A stretch of DNA of 32,785 nucleotides. Origin: Alistipes sp. CAG:268 (GTDB lineage Bacteria > Bacteroidota > Bacteroidia > Bacteroidales > Rikenellaceae). Shown here in pieces: positions 22,594 through 32,490 of this stretch. A model generated the notes under the pieces. The model was not told where the DNA came from and made no database searches. It worked only from the letters and a program-made list of their open reading frames with translations. The stretch is from the NCBI GenBank assembly GCA_000434235.1, contig FR892005.1:105629-138413 (forward strand), written 5' to 3'. A program made the translations under genes and the position numbers. The first letter of the stretch is position 1. The number at the start of each line of letters is the position of its first letter.

Positions 22594-25500
22594 GACATAT
22601 TCTGTTGGGTATCCTGATGGCGGCTGCGGCCTGGACGGCCCGGGCGCAGACCTTTGAAACCCTGCGGCTCCAGCGGAGCTATGCCGGCCGGGCCGACGAC
22701 TTTACGAACGGCTATGCCCGGGCCGTGCGGTGTGAGGAGTGGGGTTACGACAATCTTTGGAACGACAAGACCGAGGCCATGATCACCCGGGCATCGAACG
22801 GGCAGATGGTCATGGAGTGGGAGAGCGATCCGGTGAAACGGATCGACGCAGACGGGGCCCGTTTCCTCTTCCTGATCAGCGCGGACCAGTCCGCGCAGCC
22901 CCGCGAATTCTCCCTGTGGATCGACGGGCGTCCGTGCGGCGCCCTCACCAACCTCCTGGGGCAGCATTGGGAGCAGACCACCGATGCGGGCGTCGTGTGT
23001 ACCTTTTCGGCCTACGACAGCAACCAGTGGGGTGACCGGATGGGCTTCATGGAGCTCCTGGTTCCGAAAGAGCTGGTCGAAGCGGGGCGTCCGGTGCGCT
23101 TCCGCCTGATCGGCGAGAAGGCCGAGAGCAACATCTATTTCATGATCTTCAAGAATCGGGAGCTGCTCGAGGAGCTCCGGTCGCGGGCCGCCGTGGAGGA
23201 GTTGTTTGTCCTTTCGGCGACCGACCGGGGTGTGGAGATCGCCGCCGGGACGCAGTGGATCGGACGTACGGCCCTCGTGACGTGTGACGGGCGGCCTGTG
23301 CAGGTGCGCTTTGCCGATGGCGGTGACCGGGCCGTCGGCCGCTGCCCCGAGGGGGCGGCCGTCGCCCTGCAGTGGCAGGGGCATACGCTCTTCGAGGTAG
23401 CCGATCTGCGCAATCCGCAGTCCGAATACCGGATCGACGGCGGGGTGCTCGTCACGGTCCGGCCCGAAGAGGAAGGTGTCCGCATCTCCCGGCAGCGGAC
23501 CGATGCCGGGGAGGCGTTCGACCGTCTGGCCGGAGGCCCGTGGCGGAATGCGCAGGTACATATCCTGGTGTCGAGCCATCAGGACATAGCCTGGATGGAC
23601 TCGCCCTACAACTGCATCGAGGCCCGTGACCGGCTGATCGTCTCGCCGGCGCTCGACCTGCTGGCCCGCCATCCCGACTACCGCTACGACATCGAGGATG
23701 CACTGATCCTCGAGGAGTATCTCGAGCGCCATCCCGACCGCCGGTCGGAGATCGGGGGGTACATCGCCTCCGGACGGCTCGGAATCGGGGCATCCTATAC
23801 GCAGCCCTATGAGGAGGTGCAGTCGGGCGAGGCGCTGGTCCGCCAGTTCTATTTCGGCAAGCGGTGGGTCGAGCGGGAGTTTCCCGGAGCGCGGCAGCGG
23901 ACCTACTGGAACGTGGACGTCCCGGGACGTACGCTGCAGATGCCCCAGATCCTGAAGAAGTGCGGCGTCGATCACCTGATGTACAGCCGCCACCAGCTGG
24001 GCATCTACGACTGGTTTGCCCCCGACGGCAGCAGTGTGCGGGTCTATACGCCGGGGCACTATACCCGGGCGGCTCAGTTTCTGCACAAGAACATCAATCT
24101 GGGGATCAACAAGTTCGTTGATTTCATGGAGGAGTTCCCCGATTACCGGAAGAATCCTGCGCAGCCGCGTGTGGTCGGCATGCTTTCGGCCGAGGACATG
24201 AGCCGGGCCCGGACCTACTACGACTGGATCGAAGGGATGAAGGAGGAGGCCCGACGCCGCGGTACGGAGGTTCCGCAGCTGAGCCATTCGACCGCGGACC
24301 GTTTCATGGACAGTCTCTCCCGTATGGACAATGCATATCCGCAGATCCGGGGCGAACGGCCCGATCTGTGGCAGTACATCCACAGTGCGACGCATGCCGA
24401 CGCATTCGCCGACTACGGAATCGCTGCAGCGCTCCTGCCGCAGACCGAACTCTTCGCCTCGGCGCTGGCTCTCGCCGAAGGGAACTTCGACAGCTATCCG
24501 AAGGAGGAGATCGACCGGGCGTGGAAGGCCCTCATCTATCCCGACCATGGGTGGGGCGGCAACCGGGGCAACATCACCGATTCGCTCTTCGCCGCCAAAT
24601 ACCGTTTTGCCCGCGGACAGGCCGAGACGCTGCTGCAGCGAATCCTCGGAACGCTGACCTGCGGGGTGCGTACCGAGCGGAGGCAGGGGCTTCCGGTCGT
24701 GGTCTACAACGGCGCTTCGTGGGCGCGTTCGGGGTCGGTGCGGATCCCCTCCGACAGACTGCCCGGGGGCAGTGCCTCCGGGTTGCGGGCAACGGATGCG
24801 GCCGGCCGGCCGGCCGCCGTCCAGACGGCGGCCGACGGCTCGCTGGAGATCGAGGCCGCCGATGTCCCGGCCATGGGTTATACGTCGCTCTATCTGAAAG
24901 AGGAGCGTCGGGGCGGGGAGCGCGAAAGAGGAGCGTCGGGCCGCGAAACGCGGGGAGGCTGCGGATCTGCCGGAGAACGAATCGGTCTATTACCGGTTGG
25001 AGTTCCGGGACGGCATCCTCTCTCAGATCTTCGACAAGCAGAGCGGCGAGGCGCTTTTCGATACGTCGCTGCACGCCATCGGCGATGTGGTCGCCCTGCG
25101 TTCGGTGGGAAACGGCGCCGGCGAGTTCTCGACCATGCAGAAGCCGACGACCGACCATCTGGAGTCGGCCGCAGCGATCAATCCCCGCTGGGAGCTGGCC
25201 GAGACGGGTCCGGTCTATACGCTCTACCGCAGCGTCGCTCCCTTCGAGAATGCGGAGATCGTGCGTACGCTCCGGCTCTACCGCAACCGCAAGCGGATCG
25301 ACTTCGACACGGAGATCCGCAACTTCGACGGGACGCACTATCTCGAGTACCGGCAGCTCTTCCCGCTCAGGGATTCCGGGCATGTTGCCTACGGCGTCCC
25401 CTTCGGGCGGGTGCGTGTGGGCATCGACGAGATGCAGGGAGCCCCGGGCGAACGCTATATGGACGAGGCCCGGGAGATACACCCCCGGACGACTTCGGGC

Positions 25501-26055
25501 TGGATTGCGGGCGAGTCGGGCGGTGTGGCCGTCGGACTGGCAACCAGCGCAGCGCTGGTCGATTATGTCGATCCGATCCATCCCGACAACCCACAGACCG
25601 TGCTGCAGCCGATCATGCTCGCCTCGCGGCGCAGTTGCCATCCCCAGGGCGAGTTCTACAGCCAGCGCGGAACGCACTGTTTCCGCTTCACCCTCTCGTC
25701 CGAGGAGCGGGAGCATCGGATGACGCTCGAACGCCGCCTCGAGGAGGCCCGGATGCCCCTGCATGCCGTCGTTGCGACCCGGCAGTGGACGGATGCCGGA
25801 CTTGCGGAGTCGGGCTCCTTCTTCACCGTCGGCGACAGGCGGGCGGCCGTTTCGACCGTCAAGAAGGCCGAAGAGGGCGACCGGATTGTCCTGCGCCTCT
25901 ACAACCGCAGCGGAGAGCCGGTGCATGTTCCCTTCACGGCGGCCTCCGGATACGACAGAATACGGCATGCGGACCTGCTCGAGAGAAGCTCCGGCGAGGA
26001 GACTCCGGTTATCGAACTGGCCCCGTACGCCATCGAAACCTACATCATCGAGTGA
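22590..26055 (+). pseudogene. GH38 alpha-mannosidase, frameshifted by a 28-bp duplication
   Basis: With one copy of a 28-base duplication (24896-24951) removed, the gene encodes a 1145-residue secreted GH38-type enzyme. The signal peptide is MRHILLGILMAAAAWTARA. A beta-rich N-terminal region (to about 320) precedes the catalytic domain, which has H330-x-D332 (SSHQDIAW), the likely nucleophile D443 (WNVDVPG) and the YPDHGWGGNRGNITDS segment. The C-terminal beta domains lie in another frame from about 24924 to 26055 (LEFRDGILSQIFDKQSGEAL to the end IETYIIE). As written, the first frame runs on to 26060 without a stop, so a protein of similar size but with a nonsense C-terminus could be made. 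The catalytic domain is intact, but folding without the beta domains is doubtful. It should cut alpha-mannosidic links. Confidence 0.82.
24896..24951 (+). repeat. Imperfect 28-bp tandem duplication inside the GH38 gene
   Basis: Copy 1 (24896-24923) and copy 2 (24924-24951) share an exact 17-base start (GAAAGAGGAGCGTCGGG) and match at 24 of 28 bases overall. Copy 2 continues smoothly into the downstream coding sequence (KEERRAAKRGEAADLPENES). Deleting 28 bases rejoins the upstream and downstream GH38 frames exactly. Confidence 0.9.
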
Positions 26056-26056
26056 T

Positions 26057-28177
26057 ATGAGACATCTGCTGAATAGTCTGTGCATCATCCTGTTCTGCCT
26101 CGCCGCTCCGGTTGTGCGGGCTGCCGGGGTGAAAACGACCTGCTCGGGTTGCGAACCCGGGGAACTTGCCTTTGCGCGCTCCGAAATCGACGCCTTCTTC
26201 GCGCCGGCCATTGCCGGGACGGAACTCGAAGGAAACTGCCGGATCCGGTTGGAGTGCGATCCGTCGATCGACGACGGGAGCTTCGGCTATCGGAGCGAGG
26301 ACGGCCGCCGGATCACCGTATACGGCGGAGATCCGATCTCGGTGACCAACGGACTCCATACGCTGCTCGAACGGATGGGCTTCCTGTTCGACATCACGGG
26401 CGTCACCCGCCCCGAGCGGGCCGATCTGGCGGCGCTCGACCATGCCGACGTGCGGATCCGTCCCAATGTCCGGTGGCGGGGTATCCGGCAGCACGTGAAC
26501 TTCCCGATGGACATATCCTCCTACCCGATCGATCAGGCCAAGCGCTATCTGGAGAACCTCGTGCGCATGCGTTTCAACAAGTTCGTGGTTCACAGCTACA
26601 TTTTCATGTGGCACGAGGAGCCGGTTTCGCAGGATTCGACCAACTATGCCGGCAGTTTCTTCTACGGACACCGCCACGACTTCTCCGACAGTCCCTTCCT
26701 GAAATCCGTCAATCGCGAGAACCGGTCGATCTTCTGCATCCCGGATATCGAACCCTGCTACGACGATGTGCCCGAACGGAGCAAACGGGCCGTCGCCTGG
26801 ATGGGCGAGCTGCTCGATTACGCCAAGTCGCTCGGACTCTATGTCCAGTTCTCCTACGAGCCGCGCCATTCGACCGTCGAACGTGCCGTCCGCCTCGGGC
26901 AGATCATCGCCCGGACCTATCCCCGGATCGATGCGCTGGAGCTCATGACCGAGGAGACCGGCGGCTGGGGACCCTCCTACACGGCCGAAGAGGTCCGGAC
27001 CAAGCTGCTGGAGTTCTTCCCCTCCGACGTGTTGTCGGATACGCTGGTCATGAACGCCATCCGGGATCGCCAGCCCGACATGGCGGAACTTTACCACCAG
27101 ATCGGGACCAACATGGAGGCCATCCGGAGGATGGAGTGCGATCCCGGCATGAAGGGGATCCGGAAGTTCGTTCTGGGCATCTACTGCAGCATCCCGGACC
27201 AGGTGGGTCCGGCCTACCACCTGGCGTTGAAGTATCTGCCCGGCCACGATATCTCGATCATGCCGTCGCACGGCAGCGACGGGGTGGCGGCGGCCGTGGA
27301 GCGGATCGTCTCCGACCCGGCCGATTTGCGGCGCACCCAGATCTATTCGTGGATCGAGTTCGACGGCCTGATGTACATGCAGCAGAACGCGATCGACGGG
27401 CTGGAGCGGCTGTTCGGCCATGTGGAGCGGCTCGGCGGCGGGGAGATGCTGCACAGCATCTGCTTCAACCACTGGCGGAGTGCGGAGAACCGGACGACGT
27501 TCCGTTTTGCCGCGGACGCCTGCCTCTCTCGGGGTGTCTCCCGCGGGGCATTCTATGAGGAGTATGCCCGCCGTCTGGGTATTCGCGATGCGGAGACCTA
27601 TGCCGAGGCAATGCGCCTGATCAACGAGGCCGACAGCTATGCCACGGTGAACCTGGGCAACATCGGTTTCTGCTGGGTGGGCGCCTGGTCGAACGGCGGT
27701 CTGTTCACATGGATGAAGCGCGAGAACATCGACCGTTGCAGTGCGCTCTATGCGGCGGCCGGAGTCCGGATCGCAGCGGTCCGGGCCGGAACGAGGAGTC
27801 TCCCGGGGCTGGAGTACCTGGATCTGCTGGCCAACCGGATCGACTGCTCGATCCTCTATCTGGAGGCTTTCCGGCATGCATCCGCCCTGGAACCCTTCAC
27901 GCGGAGCACGCACGGGAGCCTGTCGGAACAGGATCGGGCCGCGGCAGCCTCGCTCTGCAACCGTTCGCTGCGTCTGTTCGACCGTTACATGGAGCTCTAT
28001 GCCTCCCTCATGCCCGACCGGGGCAGCCTGGGAACGGTGGTGAGCGTCTGGTTCGCACCGGTGCACGGGCTGAAGGTGCTGCGCAACCGGCTGACAGGCA
28101 TTCCCCTCGAACAACAGGCTCCGGTGGCCGAGTCGGCCGACGAACCGCCCCTGCCGATTCTTTACCAAACGAACTGA
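26057..28177 (+). CDS. Secreted TIM-barrel-like protein, putative new glycosidase
   Basis: A 706-residue exported protein (signal peptide HLLNSLCIILFCLAAPVVRA). I do not recognise its family. Its plan is like GH20, GH67 and GH84 enzymes: a small alpha/beta N-domain (RITVYGGDPISVTNGLHTLLERMGF, 90-115) and then a barrel beginning VRWRGIRQHVNFPMD with beta-strand/helix alternation (LVRMRFNKFVVHSYIFMWHEE, AKSLGLYVQFSYEPRHS). A conserved-looking acidic cluster ELMTEETGGWG lies near residues 295-305, where an acid/base pair would sit, and FNHWRSAEN near 475. A helical C-terminus follows. It starts one base after the GH38 stop and ends 22 bases before the GH92 start, so it is part of the same degradation programme. 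Glycosidase function is inferred from fold and context. Confidence 0.7.
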   Translation: MRHLLNSLCIILFCLAAPVVRAAGVKTTCSGCEPGELAFARSEIDAFFAPAIAGTELEGNCRIRLECDPSIDDGSFGYRSEDGRRITVYGGDPISVTNGLHTLLERMGFLFDITGVTRPERADLAALDHADVRIRPNVRWRGIRQHVNFPMDISSYPIDQAKRYLENLVRMRFNKFVVHSYIFMWHEEPVSQDSTNYAGSFFYGHRHDFSDSPFLKSVNRENRSIFCIPDIEPCYDDVPERSKRAVAWMGELLDYAKSLGLYVQFSYEPRHSTVERAVRLGQIIARTYPRIDALELMTEETGGWGPSYTAEEVRTKLLEFFPSDVLSDTLVMNAIRDRQPDMAELYHQIGTNMEAIRRMECDPGMKGIRKFVLGIYCSIPDQVGPAYHLALKYLPGHDISIMPSHGSDGVAAAVERIVSDPADLRRTQIYSWIEFDGLMYMQQNAIDGLERLFGHVERLGGGEMLHSICFNHWRSAENRTTFRFAADACLSRGVSRGAFYEEYARRLGIRDAETYAEAMRLINEADSYATVNLGNIGFCWVGAWSNGGLFTWMKRENIDRCSALYAAAGVRIAAVRAGTRSLPGLEYLDLLANRIDCSILYLEAFRHASALEPFTRSTHGSLSEQDRAAAASLCNRSLRLFDRYMELYASLMPDRGSLGTVVSVWFAPVHGLKVLRNRLTGIPLEQQAPVAESADEPPLPILYQTN

Positions 28178-28199
28178 CACCTCCCTTTTGTCGCCAGCC

Positions 28200-31199
28200 A
28201 TGTCGAAACACTGCGTCTTCATCCTGCTTTCCCTCCTGCTGGGAGGGTATTGTGCCGCCCAAAGCCCCGTCGAACGGGTCGATCCCATGATCGGGACGGG
28301 CGGCAAGGGGCATGCCTATCCCGGGGCGACCACGCCTTTCGGCATGGTGCAGCTCAGCCCCAGCAACGACTTCTCCTCATGGAAACGGTGTGCCGGATAT
28401 CATTACGACGACGATGTGATCAAGGGGTTTGCCCATACGCACATCAGCGGGGCCGGGCTCTCCGGGCTCGGGGATATCCTCTTCATGCCCGCCGGCGGAG
28501 AGCTGCAGTTGAGCGCCGGGACGGACGAGAATCCCGACGGGGGCTACCGTTCGCGCTTCTCGCACGACTCGGAGCGGGCCGCCCCGGGATACTATGCCGT
28601 TCTGTTGAGCGACGAGGATATCTTTGTCGAACTGACGGCCACGCCCCGCGTCGGGGTGCACCGATATACGTTCCGCAGAGGCGGGGTCGGGCGGATCATG
28701 ATCGACCCGAGCCATAACCTGATGGAGCGGGTGGAGGGAATCTCCGTCGCGGTGATCGACTCGGTGACGGTCGTCGGCTTCAAGCGTGTGGGCGAAGGGG
28801 TTGCCGGGGCGCGCACCGTCTACTTCCACGCCCGCTTCTCCCGGCCCTTCGACCGTTTCCGCGAGACGGACGATGCGGACGACCCGATCGGTTATGTCGA
28901 GTACCGCGACCTGAAACCCGGCGAGCGGATCGGCGTGCAGGTCGGCATCTCGTTTGTCGGGGCCGAAGGCGCCGGGCGGAACCTCGAGGCCGAGGCGGCC
29001 GGGCGCTCCTTCGACGAGTTGAGGAAGCAGGCCCGGGAGGCCTGGGAGCGGCAGCTCTCGCGCATCGGGCTGGAGGGGGCCTCCGACCGTGAGGCGACGA
29101 TCTTCTACACGGCGCTCTACCACGCCTCGCTCTCGCCCAACCTCATCTCGGATGTGGACGGGGCCTACTGCGTCGAGGGGCGGCGGCTGCACTCCCCCTT
29201 TCCGCAGTACAGCAATTTCTCGGCCTGGGACACCTACCGGGCCCAGCATCCGCTGCTGTTGCTGACCGCACCCGCACAGAGTGCCGACATGGTCAATTCG
29301 CTGGTGTCGAGGCATACGGTGGCCGGGCTGGAGCTGCCCGTGTGGGAGTGTCTGGGACACGACAACATCTGCATGATCGGCTACAGTACGGTGCCGATCC
29401 TGGCGGATGCCATCCTGAAGGGGGTTCCGGGCATCGACGCCGTGGGGGCTTACCGGGCCATGTGCCATGCCGCCACGAGCAACGACAAGCACAGCCAGAC
29501 CTACGGCCCCTGCGGCATGGACCACTACCTGCGCTGGAATTTCGTTCCGGCCGAGATCGGCTGTTCCGTCTCCAAGACCACCGAGTACAACTACTACGAC
29601 TGGACGATCTCGCGCGTTGCCCGCCTCCTGGGGCGCCGCGGGGAGGCGCGCCGCTTCGAGGCGAGGTCGGCCGGTTACCGGAACCTCTTTTCGCCGGACG
29701 ACGGCTACCTCTATCCGCGTTCCACGACGGGATTTCTCTCGTCTCCCGATACGACCCGCTGGGCTCCGCTCATCCGCAACTACATATCGGGAAACCTGTG
29801 GGGCTACTCGACCTATGCGCCGCACGACGTCACGGAGTTGATCGCCCTGCACGGGGGCGATGCCGCATTCGTCGCATTCCTCGACCGGCTGTTCCACACC
29901 GAAGTTTCGATCGAAGGCGAGCAGCACGTCGATATTTCGGGTTTCCTGGGCCATTACGGCCACGGGGACGAACCTTCGCACCACATGCCCTATCTGTATG
30001 CCTATGCCGGAGCGCCCTACAAGGCCTGTCCCGTCATCCGCGAAATCCTGAAGACGCAGTACGACACGACGCCCGAGGGTCTGGTCAATAACGACGACCT
30101 GGGGCAGCTCTCGGCCTGGTATGTCTTCAGTTCGCTGGGGTTCTATCCCGTCTGTCCGGGCGATATGCGCTACATCATCGGTTCGCCGCTTTTCGATCGG
30201 GCCACACTGCACCTCGGCGACGGGGTTTGCTTCACGGTGCGGACGGTGAACAACTCGGAGCGGAACTGCTATGTCCGCCGGGCCTGGTTGAACGGCAGAC
30301 CGTACGGGAAGAGTTACATCGCCCATGAGCAGCTCATGCGTGGCGGCGAACTGGTGCTGGAGATGGGCGATACGCCCGATCCGCAGTGGGGACACGCCGC
30401 ATCGGACCGTCCCGTGGCACGGGTGGACCGCCGCCTGGGAGGGGAGTCGCGCCACACTCCCTGCCATTCGGTCTACGACGAGCAGGGGGAGTGGCTCTTT
30501 TCGGGGCGGAAGACCGTACGGCTGCGTTGCGAGACTCCGCAGGCTGCCATCCGGTATACGCTTGACGGCAGCATCCCGACGGCCTCGTCGCCGCTTTACG
30601 ATGCGGAGCGGGGAATTCCGCTTGAGGGGGATGCCACCCTGTGCGCCGTGGCTTTCCGGCGGGGACGACTCCCGAGCGACCCCTTTGTGGCGCACTATGT
30701 AGAAACGCCGATGGCCGCCCTGCCGGAGGGTTATCCGCGGATCGAGCTGCGTGACCCCACCTCCACGTACGGAGCCCCGGACGGCAGCGAACTGATCGAC
30801 GGACGTTGGGGGGCGATCGAATTTTCGGAGGGTGGCTGGAGCGGTTTCGCCGGCAGGGCGTGCGATCTGGATGCCGTGATCGACATGGGGCGTTCCCTGA
30901 CGCTCTCCGAGCTGATGGTCGGCTACCTCGTCAATACCGACGTGTGGATCTTCCCGCCGGGTCGGATCCGGCTGTGGGCGGGCGACGATCCCGAACGGCT
31001 GACTCCGCTGGAGGTCGGTTACGACCCGCTGCGGCTGGATGCCGGGCAGAAGCGGCTCTACCGTCCGACGCTTGGCTTCGATGCCCGCAGCGCCCGTTAC
31101 TGGCGGATAAGGATCGAGAATTACGGACCTATCCCCTCGTGGCACGGTGGCGCGGGCAGCATTCCCTATCTTTTTGTCGATGAGATTCTCTTCCGGTAG
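28200..31199 (+). CDS. GH92 alpha-mannosidase with C-terminal accessory domains
   Basis: A 999-residue exported calcium-dependent exo-alpha-mannosidase. After the signal peptide (SKHCVFILLSLLLGGYCAAQ) comes the GH92 opening VERVDPMIGTGGKGHAYPGA, the N-terminal beta-sandwich (AHTHISGAGLSGLGD) and the catalytic domain. Expected catalytic sites are the acid E591 in GDEPSHH and the aspartates D632/D633 in NNDDLGQLSAWYVFS. The catalytic part ends near residue 760. The remaining 240 residues are extra: an Fn3-like chitobiase-type domain (IRYTLDGSIPTASS, similar to the one in the GH20 protein) and a discoidin-like beta domain. The ATG at 28200 is chosen over a TTG at 28188 because it starts the signal peptide. 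It is the last gene of the operon. Confidence 0.93.
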   Translation: MSKHCVFILLSLLLGGYCAAQSPVERVDPMIGTGGKGHAYPGATTPFGMVQLSPSNDFSSWKRCAGYHYDDDVIKGFAHTHISGAGLSGLGDILFMPAGGELQLSAGTDENPDGGYRSRFSHDSERAAPGYYAVLLSDEDIFVELTATPRVGVHRYTFRRGGVGRIMIDPSHNLMERVEGISVAVIDSVTVVGFKRVGEGVAGARTVYFHARFSRPFDRFRETDDADDPIGYVEYRDLKPGERIGVQVGISFVGAEGAGRNLEAEAAGRSFDELRKQAREAWERQLSRIGLEGASDREATIFYTALYHASLSPNLISDVDGAYCVEGRRLHSPFPQYSNFSAWDTYRAQHPLLLLTAPAQSADMVNSLVSRHTVAGLELPVWECLGHDNICMIGYSTVPILADAILKGVPGIDAVGAYRAMCHAATSNDKHSQTYGPCGMDHYLRWNFVPAEIGCSVSKTTEYNYYDWTISRVARLLGRRGEARRFEARSAGYRNLFSPDDGYLYPRSTTGFLSSPDTTRWAPLIRNYISGNLWGYSTYAPHDVTELIALHGGDAAFVAFLDRLFHTEVSIEGEQHVDISGFLGHYGHGDEPSHHMPYLYAYAGAPYKACPVIREILKTQYDTTPEGLVNNDDLGQLSAWYVFSSLGFYPVCPGDMRYIIGSPLFDRATLHLGDGVCFTVRTVNNSERNCYVRRAWLNGRPYGKSYIAHEQLMRGGELVLEMGDTPDPQWGHAASDRPVARVDRRLGGESRHTPCHSVYDEQGEWLFSGRKTVRLRCETPQAAIRYTLDGSIPTASSPLYDAERGIPLEGDATLCAVAFRRGRLPSDPFVAHYVETPMAALPEGYPRIELRDPTSTYGAPDGSELIDGRWGAIEFSEGGWSGFAGRACDLDAVIDMGRSLTLSELMVGYLVNTDVWIFPPGRIRLWAGDDPERLTPLEVGYDPLRLDAGQKRLYRPTLGFDARSARYWRIRIENYGPIPSWHGGAGSIPYLFVDEILFR

Positions 31200-31252
31200 T
31201 CGGGCGCCTGCCCCGACAGGCCTTTGGGCATATCCCTGATTCAAAAAGGAAA

Positions 31253-31296
31253 GAGCCGGCACCCTGTCGCAAGGGTGCCGGCTCCCGGTTTTTTCG
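31253..31296. terminator. Bidirectional terminator between the glycan operon and the efflux operon
   Basis: GAGCCGGCACCCT (31253-31265) pairs perfectly with AGGGTGCCGGCTC (31272-31284) around GTCGCA. A run of T follows on the plus strand (31289-31294) and a run of A precedes it (31243-31247), so it can stop both convergent operons. Confidence 0.88.
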
Positions 31297-31307
31297 GGAC
31301 GCTCCGC

Positions 31308-32486
31308 TCAGAGGCTGTTGCGGAAGAGTTCGGCCAGCAGCGCGTGGTAGCGGTTTTCGAGCTCCTCGAGGGTCTGCAGGTTGCGGTAGATGCCGTCGGC
31401 TTCGGTGTAGTATTCGATTACCGAGAGCTGTCCGTCCTCGACCGCACGGCGCAGCATCTCCAGCGTCGTGTGCATCAGGGCCGTGTCGTAGGTCTGCATC
31501 GTCTCCTGCAGGCGGCCGAGTTCGTCGTACTGCGCCCGGATGCGGGCATCGGCCTGCAGGCGAACCTCCTCCGAACGGAGTTGTGCGGCCGAGTAACGGG
31601 CCCGGGCCATGCGGCTTTTGTGGCGGTTGGAGAAGATCGGGAACGAGGCGCCGACGAGGAATCCGTTGCTGGCCTCGTCGAGGGCCGTGTTGCGGCGGTA
31701 TCCGACCTCGAGCGACGGGAGCCAGTTCTGGCGGTTGAGCCGGACCTCCTGCCCGGCGGCACGCACGGCCGACTCCGAGGCCTGCACCTCGAGTTCCGCC
31801 GCCAGCAGCTCGTCGCGCAGGCGGTCGTACTCCCCGACGGCCGGGGCCTCGGGGTACTCCGTCACGCCGAATGCCACAGCCTGGTCGCCGTTCATCGCCT
31901 GCAGCGCCGCAAGGGCCTGTTGGCGGGCCGACTCGTTTTGTGCCAGTTCGGTGGTGGCATTCATGCGTTCCATGCGGATCTTGTTCACCTCGAGGATCGA
32001 GGCATCGCCCTCTTCGAGCCGCTTCTCGAAGAGCGCAAGCAGCTCCCCGGCATTCCGCAGCCGGGCCTCGAGCAGTTCGCGCGTGCGGTTCAGGCGGATC
32101 AGGTCGAGGCACTGCAGCCGGGCCCCGAGCAGCAGGTCGCGGCGGGCGACCAGATACTGGCGGTCGAGATACTCGCTCTGCAGCTGCCCCGATTTGCGGC
32201 GGGCGGCGTAGCGCGTCGGGAAGTCGAAGCCCTGCGAGACGACCAGTTCCGAGCTCGACATGCCGTCGGTACCCTTCGTGTAGAAGGGGCTGTATTCGAC
32301 CGAGGGGTCCTCGAGGTTGTTCTGGCTCCGGATCTCCTGCCGGGCCGCCTCGTTCTCCTGGCGGAGCGCCTGCAGCGACTTGTTGTTCCGCTCGATCTGC
32401 TGCAGCAGCTCGTCGATCGGCTGGGACTTGCCGCCCTGGGGCATGCACAGGAACAGGCCGGCGAGAAAAAGAATCTGTCGTATCAT
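31308..32486 (-). CDS. TolC-family outer membrane efflux protein (CusC/CzcC-like)
   Basis: A 392-residue outer membrane factor with a signal peptide (IRQILFLAGLFLCMPQGGKS). It is built of long alpha-helices with many heptads (IDELLQQIERNNKSLQALRQ, LLLGARLQCLDLIRLNRTRE, LVGASFPIFSNRHKSRMARA), the TolC hairpin plan duplicated as in OEP domains. It forms the exit duct for a tripartite pump. The frame is open to 32540, but the ATG at 32486 starts the signal and lies 4 bases after the stop of the RND permease gene, so the two are one operon. The partner permease is of the heavy-metal class, which suggests metal efflux, but the substrate cannot be read from this protein. Confidence 0.9.
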   Translation of the reverse strand: MIRQILFLAGLFLCMPQGGKSQPIDELLQQIERNNKSLQALRQENEAARQEIRSQNNLEDPSVEYSPFYTKGTDGMSSSELVVSQGFDFPTRYAARRKSGQLQSEYLDRQYLVARRDLLLGARLQCLDLIRLNRTRELLEARLRNAGELLALFEKRLEEGDASILEVNKIRMERMNATTELAQNESARQQALAALQAMNGDQAVAFGVTEYPEAPAVGEYDRLRDELLAAELEVQASESAVRAAGQEVRLNRQNWLPSLEVGYRRNTALDEASNGFLVGASFPIFSNRHKSRMARARYSAAQLRSEEVRLQADARIRAQYDELGRLQETMQTYDTALMHTTLEMLRRAVEDGQLSVIEYYTEADGIYRNLQTLEELENRYHALLAELFRNSL

Positions 32487-32490
32487 GGCT

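Noticed and set aside
28377..31262. A 961-codon open frame on the minus strand opposite GH92
   Set aside because: No motif, and it runs through the shared terminator hairpin; shadow of GH92.
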